From CBDDEH01 sp965226865 (GTDB taxonomy: Bacteria; Chloroflexota; Dehalococcoidia; Lucifugimonadales; JAGWBF01): a DNA stretch of 64,000 bases. A program made the position numbers and the translations under genes. Every line of letters starts with the position of its first letter. The stretch's first letter is position 1. The notes beneath the pieces were generated by a model. That model was not told the DNA's origin. It was given only the letters and a program-made list of their open reading frames with translations, and did not search any database. Shown piece by piece: positions 40,581 to 47,613 of the stretch. The DNA lies in contig CBDDEH010000004.1 in assembly GCA_965226865.1 (NCBI GenBank), positions 1,054,001-1,118,000 of the forward strand. Direction: 5' to 3'.

Positions 40581-40886
40581 TCACCATTTCATCAAGTTGA
40601 CTTCGTCCACATTTACCGTGCCGCGTCTTCTGAACAGTCTCAGGATTATTGCCAGTGCCAGTCCTGCCTCCGCCGCGGCCACGGTTATGACGAAGATGGC
40701 GATGATCTGTCCGGTAAAGTCGGTGTGGTCTAGATGGGAAGCGGCCGCTACGAGATTTATGTTAACGGCGTTGAGCATGAGCTCGATGGACATGAGAATA
40801 AGCACGGCGCTGCGGCGTGCCAGAACACCGTACAGGCCGATGCAGAACAGGCCGGCGCTGACAATCTGAAAGGCTTCCAGCGGCAT
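40581..40886 (-). CDS. nuoK: NADH-quinone oxidoreductase subunit K
   Basis: Small MrpC-like membrane subunit of complex I, 101 residues, three helices: LFCIGLYGVLARRSAVLILMSIELMLNAVNINLVA with the conserved membrane Glu in SIELMLNAVN (residue about 35), and the second Glu in AAAEAGLALAI. Start ATG overlaps the nuoJ stop by one base (TAATG type), indicating coupled translation. The frame is intact although its neighbours are damaged. Confidence 0.95.
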   Translation of the reverse strand: MPLEAFQIVSAGLFCIGLYGVLARRSAVLILMSIELMLNAVNINLVAAASHLDHTDFTGQIIAIFVITVAAAEAGLALAIILRLFRRRGTVNVDEVNLMKW

Positions 40887-41371
40887 TATTCCCTGCCTCC
40901 GGCGCGGGCGATTATTATGGCTCCGATTAGGGCGACGAGAAGCACCAGTGACGCTATTTCAAAGGGGACGGCCCAATTAGTAAAAAGGGAATTCCCGATG
41001 TTGGTTAGACTGGGGCCGACCGGATCGGAGTCAGGGGGTATCTTCCATAGAAAAGACGCTGCCAACACTCCAAACACCGAAAGGCCGGCTACGATGGCGA
41101 AGGGCCACTGGGGGTTGTCGGTGACTCGTGGATATTCCCGGGTCCGAGTAAGCATCAGGGCGAAGAGGAGGACGATGATGATGGCTCCGCCATAAATGAG
41201 GACCTGGACAAGGGCAAGGAACTCGGCAAACAGAAGGAGATAAAAACCTGCAACCGCACCCATGGATAGAAGGAGGAACAGGGCGGCATGAACAACGTTT
41301 CTGGTAGCGACTGCACCTAACCCACCCCCTAACGCCAGAACCGCCGCCACGACGAAGAGGGCTTCGGACAT
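40886..41371 (-). CDS. nuoJ: NADH-quinone oxidoreductase subunit J
   Basis: Membrane subunit of complex I, 161 residues, five hydrophobic helices. Conserved FLLLSMGAVAGFYLLLFAEFLALVQVLIYGGAIIIVLLFALML contains the pi-bulge helix typical of NuoJ. Start overlaps nothing but follows the nuoI stop by one base. Intact frame. Confidence 0.94.
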   Translation of the reverse strand: MSEALFVVAAVLALGGGLGAVATRNVVHAALFLLLSMGAVAGFYLLLFAEFLALVQVLIYGGAIIIVLLFALMLTRTREYPRVTDNPQWPFAIVAGLSVFGVLAASFLWKIPPDSDPVGPSLTNIGNSLFTNWAVPFEIASLVLLVALIGAIIIARAGGRE

Positions 41372-41372
41372 A

Positions 41373-41900
41373 CTAGCTGGCGGCCTCCTCCGCTGTTTTC
41401 TTTTCGGCCTCCGCCTGTTGTTTAGCCAGCTCTGAGGGAGGTATCCAATCGGTCTCTTCCTGGTACCGTTTTCCCATCTCGATCAACGGATTTAGATCCA
41501 CGCGGTCTCCATTTCGTTCGTAGGTGCTCAGTTCGAACTCGTGGCTCATGACAATGGCATCAAAATTGCATACGTCCACGCATATCCCGCAGAGTATACA
41601 CCGGTTGAAGTTTATCTCGAAGGTGTCCACGATCTTCTTACGGTGACTTTTGCCCTCTTTGTGCAAAGGGTTGTCCACCATGGTCGCGTCCATACACTGA
41701 GTCGGGCAGTTCCGGATACAAACCATACAAGCCGTGCAGTATGGCTCATCGATTTTGTCGTCATATGTGAGGGCCGGAAAGCCCATATACCGAGGCTGGA
41801 GGACCCGCTTTGTAGTAGGGTATTGGACCGTCACCGGCTTCCTGAGACCGTTGACGGTCGAAACCAGGGTCAGCACCATACCCTTCAGACTACTCAACAT
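41373..41900 (-). CDS. nuoI: NADH-quinone oxidoreductase subunit I
   Basis: Peripheral-arm ferredoxin-like subunit carrying two [4Fe-4S] clusters (N6a/N6b) that pass electrons to NuoB. 175 residues. Cluster motifs: CTACMVCIRNCPTQC and CILCGICVDVCNFDA; in the second, Asn replaces the usual Pro after the last Cys. A C-terminal charged, Ala/Glu-rich tail (about 20 residues) extends beyond the core. Intact frame, between nuoH and nuoJ. Confidence 0.94.
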   Translation of the reverse strand: MLSSLKGMVLTLVSTVNGLRKPVTVQYPTTKRVLQPRYMGFPALTYDDKIDEPYCTACMVCIRNCPTQCMDATMVDNPLHKEGKSHRKKIVDTFEINFNRCILCGICVDVCNFDAIVMSHEFELSTYERNGDRVDLNPLIEMGKRYQEETDWIPPSELAKQQAEAEKKTAEEAAS

Positions 41901-41963
41901 TAGATGACCTCCTCTGAGCCCGAACCTTTAAGACGTCGCCGATGTCCGCCTAAGCCGATAGTC

Positions 41964-43058
41964 CTAGGCCAGCTTGATAGCGGGGAGAGACAGGCGTCTG
42001 TAGATAAGGTATCCCACTAGAATTGTCAGAGCCAATGACATCAGCGTCATGCTCCACCAGGGCCAATCATAGAACAGATAGACCGCCGTAATAACGATGT
42101 TGGCAAGGGGCAAGGGCACGATCACCTGCCATGCGAAGGCCATCAACTGGTCTATTCTCAGCCTTGGGAAGGTACCCCGAATCCAGAATATTACCAGCAC
42201 CACAGAGTAGGCTTTGATCAGGAACCACAGCCACCCAGGTAGCCAGGGCCCGTACCATCCGCCTAGGAACAGAAGTGCCGTCAGCGCGGCGATCACGAAG
42301 GTATTCATGTACTCGGCCAGAAAGAAGACCGCCCAGTGGGCGCCGCTATACTCGACGAACGGGCCTCCAACGATCTCCGATTCGGCGAAGTAGATATCGA
42401 AAGGTATCCTGCCCACCTCCGCCAAGCCAGCGACCAGGAATATGGCCAGACCCAGGGGGTGAAGCACTGCGAAGGGTATATCTACCGGATTGGGTTCGAC
42501 TAACCTGGCGTCGCTCCACGGGACCTGGCTTATGGAAATTATTCGCAGATCGAGGGATTGAGCCATCATCGCGATGGAGATAACCACCATAATGATGGGT
42601 ATCTCATAGCTAACGAGCTGGGCTGCTGAACGTATCGCTCCCAGAGTGCCGTATTTGTTGGCGGAGCCCCAGCCAGCCAAAACCAGGCCTAGAATGGTTA
42701 CCACCGAAAAGGCGATTATATAAAATAGGCCCAAGTCCAGGTTTCGAAGAACCAGGTTCTCGGCGGCGGGAATAGTGATCCAAATCATGAAGGAGGGCAC
42801 CAGGACTATCAGCGGCGCTACCCAAAAGACTGCTTTATCCGCCCAGGATGGTATCAGGTCTTCCTTGAGCACCAGCTTCAAACCGTCGGCCACGGGCTGT
42901 AGCAGGCCCATGGGTCCGGTCCTCGTGGGCCCCAGCCGGCGCTGAAGACGCCCCAGGGCCTTCCTCTCCAGCCAAGTAAGCGAAAGGACAACCACTGAAA
43001 GGGCTGTGAAAAGTATCAGAAGCCCAAGAATGATTAGAAGGAAGTCGGCTACGTTCAA
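41964..43058 (-). CDS. nuoH: NADH-quinone oxidoreductase subunit H
   Basis: Membrane subunit linking the quinone site to the pump arm. 364 residues, eight helices. Conserved ERKALGRLQRRLGPTRTGPMGLLQPVADGLKL at the N-terminus, the acidic loop AEVGRIPFDIYFAESEIVGGPFVEYSG, and FLWIRGTFPRLR-type motif IRGTFPRLRIDQLMAFAW near the C-terminus. Its ATG overlaps the nuoD stop (ATGA). There is no nuoE, nuoF or nuoG between nuoD and nuoH. Confidence 0.95.
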   Translation of the reverse strand: MNVADFLLIILGLLILFTALSVVVLSLTWLERKALGRLQRRLGPTRTGPMGLLQPVADGLKLVLKEDLIPSWADKAVFWVAPLIVLVPSFMIWITIPAAENLVLRNLDLGLFYIIAFSVVTILGLVLAGWGSANKYGTLGAIRSAAQLVSYEIPIIMVVISIAMMAQSLDLRIISISQVPWSDARLVEPNPVDIPFAVLHPLGLAIFLVAGLAEVGRIPFDIYFAESEIVGGPFVEYSGAHWAVFFLAEYMNTFVIAALTALLFLGGWYGPWLPGWLWFLIKAYSVVLVIFWIRGTFPRLRIDQLMAFAWQVIVPLPLANIVITAVYLFYDWPWWSMTLMSLALTILVGYLIYRRLSLPAIKLA

Positions 43059-43491
43059 CGGTCAACCTCGCCAAGGACTATGTCCAGGGAGCCCAGGATA
43101 ACGACGGCATCCGCGATCCAGGTCTCTTTGAGCATGTGCTTCAAAGCGCTTAGGTTGCAGAAGGAAGGCGGACGTACTTTAACTCTATACGGCTTGTCCG
43201 TACCGTCGCTGACGAGATAGACCCCTATCTCACCCCGGGGGTTTTCGGCCCGAACGTAGACGTCACCCTTGGCCGGGCGTATCAGCCGTCGTCCGAGACT
43301 CGACACGGGTCCGTCCGGCATCAGCTCGAGGGCCTGCTCAACGATCCTCAGGGACTCATACATTTCCTGGACTCGGACAAAGTACCGGTCCCAAGAATCG
43401 CCGTTGGTTCCAACTGGTATGTCGAAATCAAAGCGGTCGTAGACCGAATACGAGTCCGCTTTCCTAACGTCGTACCGAACTCCACAGGCCC
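43055..43491 (-). pseudogene. nuoD: NADH-quinone oxidoreductase subunit D, 3' part after the IS
   Basis: C-terminal about 145 residues of the 49 kDa-type subunit: RACGVRYDVRKADSYSVYDRFDFDIPVGTNGDSWDRYFVR, SRAENPRGE-type VRAENPRGEIGVYL, and the C-terminal SLDIVLGEVDR. Any codons before position 43494 come from the insertion sequence. Removing the IS with one copy of its 3-base duplication restores MTGPCFRACGVRYD in frame with the other half. Confidence 0.93.
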
Positions 43492-43494
43492 TAA

Positions 43495-45197
43495 GCCCGA
43501 ATCCACCGAAGGACACTGATGGACGGCGTGAGGACAGCGGAAGGGGGTGGGTGAGGGAGCTACAGGGGAGATGGCCTGGGGTCTTGGGGTAGATGGGAGG
43601 CCGGAGGACGGTCTTCAGTCGCCGCACAGGGCCCCTAAGGCCCTATGCGGGAGTTGCGATGCGCGGGATGGCGAGAGGATACGCAGCAGGGGACTCTCGC
43701 GACCGGGGTGGCGCGAGATTGCGGGGACGTTGGGTCAGTTGCAGGCTGGCCGTCAGGCCGGGAACGGAATGGCTTGCAGCCGGGCCAAGGCGCGACTGAA
43801 CTGGGTTTCCCAGGGCCAGCGCCGGGGGAGATGCAAAGTGAGGCGGCGCGCCGAGCGGGTGATCCGTCCCACCAGAGCGAAGACCCGCCGCCTGAGGGTC
43901 TTGGTGATCACGGTCCGCTGACCCAGGCCGATGCGGGCTGTCCAGCGGGCCAGGTTATGCGCCATCACCTGGACCGCCAGCCAGGCGCCGTTGGCGGCGA
44001 AGCGCCCCGACGGCATGTGGTTCAGCCCGACGCCGTACTTGAGGTCGCGTATGGCATTCTCGATCTCGGCGTGGCGGCGATGGTCAGCCTCCAGTTCGAG
44101 CAACTCCCCGTCCCGGTCGGTGATGAAGCCGTGATAGCTGTATCTGGCGAAGAGGGCCAGCTGGGAACCGGGTGTCGGCTTCACCCGCCGGACAATGAGC
44201 CGCGCCGGCGGGGCGTCCGGCTTGGTCTGGAACGGGGTGTAAGTCGTCTCGGCGACATCGGCGGCGCCGTCCATCCAGTGGGGAATGGGAGTCCAGTCCT
44301 CCTCTGGTATCGCCTCGATCAGGTCCCGCAGGCTGGCGCGCTGGCGGATGGTGATGGAGAAGCGGACATCCATTTCCCGGCAGGCGGCAACGACAGTGTG
44401 GGCGTAGAAGCCGCTGTCGGCCCGCACCGTGAGTTGTCCCCTGGCCCCGCCGTAGCGCACCCGCCCCACCGTCTCACGCAGGAAGTGGGCGGCGCCACGG
44501 GCGGTGTTGGCACGGGCCCTCGCGCAGCCGGGACATCAGCACGTCTCCGGTGCCGGCGGCAATGGCCAGCAGCGGGTGATAGCCGCGGGCGCCGGTATAG
44601 CCGTGGTGGCGCGCTCCCTCCTTGGCCAGTCCATAGGTCTCGCAGATGGTCGAATCAAGGTCGATGGTCAGGGGCGAGTCGCCGGGTCCGGCCCCAGCGG
44701 CCCAGGCCCGGGCCAACAACTGGCGGCTCACGCGGTCGAGTTGACGGACATGCCCCACCGGAAGCTGCGCAGGAAGGTCCCCAGGGTGGATGGCGCCTTG
44801 ACCACGCAGCCTAGAACACCGACCGTCCCACCAGCGCGCAGCGCATCGGCGTCGTCGATGCAGTCGCCGCCTGCCAGCGCGGAAGCGACCAGCGTCAGCA
44901 TCTTGTCCCCGGTGTTCGCCCGTCCCGGCGCTCCGCCGAGGTCGAGGTGCTTCCGGAGGAGTTGGGACAGGCCAAGGCGCAGGGCGAGGGTGGCCGGCAG
45001 GAGCAGGCCGGCATTGGCCACCAAGCGGCGTCGTCGAAGGTGATTTGGATCCGGTCGGGGTGGTTGCGTGGCAGCATCTACTGGGTGCTCCTTTTCCGGG
45101 GCCTTTTTTGCTACAAAACCATTATCCCAGAAACACAGGAGCACCCGCTGGCTTCTTCAATGGCTGTCCCCAAGGACGTCCTTCGGTGGATTCGGGC
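43495..45197 (-). mobile_element. IS1380-family insertion sequence in nuoD
   Basis: 1,703 bp with perfect 20-base inverted ends, GCCCGAATCCACCGAAGGAC at 43495-43514 and its complement at 45178-45197. It is flanked by TAA on both sides (43492-43494 and 45198-45200), a short target duplication; excision leaving one copy restores the nuoD frame. It carries one transposase, read leftward, that is itself frameshifted. Confidence 0.9.
43753..45077 (-). pseudogene. IS1380-family transposase, broken into four frames
   Basis: N-terminus MLPRNHPDRIQITFDD at 45077, then in the next frame LVANAGLLLPATLALRLGL, the IS1380 hallmark. Further pieces: DSPLTIDLDSTICETYG with the first DDE Asp (44758-44474), and VRADSGFYAHTVVAACRE with the second Asp in the last piece (44469-43753), which also has AEIENAIRDLKYGVGLNHMPSGRF including the Glu. 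Breaks lie near 45028, 44745 and 44500. The rejoined protein would be about 440 residues. As read here the copy cannot make active transposase. Confidence 0.85.
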
Positions 45198-45200
45198 TAA

Positions 45201-45890
45201 AGCAAGGGCCTGTCATCCCATAGGCGATGGCGGTGTCCGCATCTATAGAGCCGACACCCCTGGTTCTGGAAACGAAGATCTCATTAAAGGACAGGAGCCT
45301 GTCGCTCTCCTCCACGTCATAGCGGATATCGGGCAGTAGCTCTCGGATGAGGTCCACAAAGTTGTCGGGCAGGTCTTCCTTGATCCCCCCCCCACTCGGA
45401 TGAAGTTGTGCATCATCCGAGCACCGCTGATGGCCTCGAAAACGTTCTGCAAACGCTCTCTACCCCTGAAGGTAATCATGATCGGCGTCATGGCTCCGGC
45501 ATCTAGGCCGATGGTGCCCACAAACAGCAGATGGCTGGCGATGCGGTTTAGCTCGGACAGTATCACACGGACGAATTCGGCCCGCTCGGGAACTTCCAGT
45601 CCCATCAACTTTTCCACAGCCCGGCAGAAGACCATCTCGTTGTTGAAGTTGGAGATGTAGTCGAGCCGGTCGAACAGGGTCACGACCTGGTGGTATTGTT
45701 CCCCTTCAGACAGCTTTTCGGAACCCCGGTGCAGGTAGCCGATATGGGGCTCGACGTCGACCACTTTTTCGCCGTCCACCATCAGTTCCATGCGGAACAC
45801 GCCATGGGTCGATGGGTGCTGAGGCCCCATATTGATCATCATCTCGAGGGGTTCTGCTTCTATCTCGGTGTTTCCGCCGATCTCAACCAT
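45201..45890 (-). pseudogene. nuoD: NADH-quinone oxidoreductase subunit D, 5' part before the IS
   Basis: N-terminal about 230 residues: MINMGPQHPSTHGVFRMELMVDGE, HIGYLHRGSEKLSEG, RILSELNRIASHLL-type motif, all typical. The frame breaks in a run of nine C (45385-45393); ten would read RVGGGIKEDLPDNFVDLIRELLP. The second frame continues to DADTAIAYGMTGPCF and stops inside the IS. So this gene has two independent lesions: a homopolymer indel and an insertion. Confidence 0.93.
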
Positions 45891-46143
45891 CTTGACTCTG
45901 CTCCTGAAATTCCAGAACCAGCTCGGTCTTTTCTCCCACCCCTAGTAAGCCAATCCGCGACAGCGCTTCTTCCAGGTTGTCCTGTTCCTCGCAGCCCTGG
46001 AGCCAGGTGGTGAACTTCTCGATCAGGTCGTCCTGAGCTTCGGTGACGGTGCCACCGGTGCCAATAAGATCAAGCTCCTCGACCTTCGCCTGAAAAGTAT
46101 CTCCGTCTTTGACTATCAAGGCACTCAATCTGGCCTCTTCCAT
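45883..46143 (-). CDS. HicB-like small protein inside the nuo operon
   Basis: 86 residues from ATG 46143, one base after the nuoC stop; its own stop overlaps the nuoD start by 8 bases. The pattern ALIVKDGDTFQAKVEELDLIGTGGTVTEAQDDLIEKFTTWL (residues about 9-49) is that of the HicB/type II antitoxin-like fold, which resembles a partial RNase H. The HicB DNA-binding tail is not evident, and no hicA toxin gene is adjacent. Placement between nuoC and nuoD, with coupled start and stop, makes it a stable part of the operon. Confidence 0.65.
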   Translation of the reverse strand: MEEARLSALIVKDGDTFQAKVEELDLIGTGGTVTEAQDDLIEKFTTWLQGCEEQDNLEEALSRIGLLGVGEKTELVLEFQEQSQDG

Positions 46144-46144
46144 G

Positions 46145-46660
46145 CTAGTATTCCTGGTAGTCATGAAGGGGAAAGTCTTTTCTACCTGGATATCCTTCAA
46201 ACCCATCGTACAGAATTAAAGGTTTCAATCCCGGGTGACCGTCGAAAGTTATCCCGAACAGGTCGTGGGCCTCGCGCTCGTACCAATCGGCTGCCGGCCA
46301 CACTGAAGCCACGCTGGGAAGTTTCGGGTCTTCGTAGGACACATTGGTCTTGACCAAGAGCTTGTACTCATGCTCCAGGGAAAGGAGCACGTAAACTACC
46401 TGAAAATACTCTTTGTAATCTACGCCCATCAAACAAAGCAGTAGCTTAAACGACACATTTGGGTCGTCTTTAAGGGTACGGCAAAGGTCGAATATGTGCT
46501 CCGGTTTCACGGTGATCTGGGGTATTTCGAAGGAGGCGCCAACCTCAGGCTGGAAACCGTCCAGAACACCTGATAATTCCCGGAACCATGCTGGAGAGTC
46601 CGTGCTGGATGTTTGTTCTATTGGCTGAGCCTGTTGTTGGGGATTATGCCCGTCCGCCAC
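46145..46660 (-). CDS. nuoC: NADH-quinone oxidoreductase subunit C
   Basis: 30 kDa-type subunit of the peripheral arm. 171 residues. Conserved LLCLMGVDYKEYFQVVYVLLSLEH, SVASVWPAADWYEREAHDLFGITFDGHPGLKPLILYDGFEGYPGRKDFPL. The first 30 residues (Gln/Ser-rich) are not conserved. Overlaps the nuoB end by 17 bases. Intact. Confidence 0.94.
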   Translation of the reverse strand: MADGHNPQQQAQPIEQTSSTDSPAWFRELSGVLDGFQPEVGASFEIPQITVKPEHIFDLCRTLKDDPNVSFKLLLCLMGVDYKEYFQVVYVLLSLEHEYKLLVKTNVSYEDPKLPSVASVWPAADWYEREAHDLFGITFDGHPGLKPLILYDGFEGYPGRKDFPLHDYQEY

Positions 46661-47168
46661 TGTGCTTGGAGTCTCCCATGATTTTTTCCTGAAGCTTGAG
46701 GATGCCTTGCATCAGTGCTTCTGGCCGGGGCGGGCACCCCGGTACGTACACGTCTACCGGGACTATGTGGTCTACACCCATAACAACGGAGTAGGACCGA
46801 TAATATGGGCCACCATTGGTCGCGCAGCTACCCATCGCTATTACCCATTTGGGCTCGGGCATCTGCTCATAAAGAAGTCTTATGGGCTCGGCCATCTTCT
46901 TCACGACGGTGCCGGCAACGATCATGACGTCCGATTGCCGAGGGGAGGGCCAGGTAACCACTCCGAACCGGTCGAGGTCGTGGTTGGCCATATAGGTGGA
47001 CATCATCTCGATGGCACAACAAGCCAGGCCGAAGGTCAGAGTCCAGAGGGAAGATTTCCGGGCCATCGCGAAAAGCTGGTCGCTCTTGGTCGTTATCACC
47101 CCGGGCATAGTCTTGTTAAAGGCGCTGGGAGCGGGAGTATTGCCTTTCCCCAGGCTTATCTCGACCAT
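46644..47168 (-). CDS. nuoB: NADH-quinone oxidoreductase subunit B
   Basis: Carries the terminal [4Fe-4S] cluster N2 that reduces quinone. 174 residues. Ligand cysteines are visible in FGLACCAIEMM, MGSCATNGGPYY and VPGCPPRPEALM. Overlaps the end of nuoA by 13 bases. Intact frame. Confidence 0.95.
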   Translation of the reverse strand: MVEISLGKGNTPAPSAFNKTMPGVITTKSDQLFAMARKSSLWTLTFGLACCAIEMMSTYMANHDLDRFGVVTWPSPRQSDVMIVAGTVVKKMAEPIRLLYEQMPEPKWVIAMGSCATNGGPYYRSYSVVMGVDHIVPVDVYVPGCPPRPEALMQGILKLQEKIMGDSKHSGGRA

Positions 47169-47523
47169 TCAAGAACCCCTTTCCGCCAGCCGTACAGGAG
47201 CGCAAAGCCTAGCACCGCCAGGAAGATCATCATGGCATAAAAGGCGACGTTGTTATCCAGGAACACGACCGCCCATGGGAAGAGGAAAACCGCCTCTACA
47301 TCGAATATCAGGAAGAGGATCGCGAAAATGTAGTACGTACGTTTATCTGGGACCGCCGAAAGGGTTGCGCTGGGATACCGCATTCGTAGGTTGTCAACTT
47401 GGTGGCCGAGTATCTCCGCGAGGAGATGAGCATGGAAGCGGCGAACATGATGCCTATCGCTATCGTAGCGACCAGACCGGACAGGATGACGGCAGCCCAC
47501 CGAAAGTCAAAATCTGCTGGCAT
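47156..47523 (-). pseudogene. nuoA: NADH-quinone oxidoreductase subunit A, frameshifted
   Basis: First gene of the operon. ATG 47523 opens MPADFDFRWAAVILSGLVATIAIG, with the typical TTYECGIPAQ motif, until QINVR; the next frame gives YYIFAILFLIFDVEAVFLFPW, the conserved second helix. One base is missing in ACGTACGTAC near 47331-47342, a short tandem repeat. Rejoined length about 121 residues, normal for NuoA. Confidence 0.9.
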
Positions 47524-47613
47524 GATTTATACCATAACAAGGCCGGATCGAATCCGGCTTGATGCCGGCTTCACTATAGCATCGGCCCATAGCAGAGTCA
47601 ACGAAAGTTGGCC

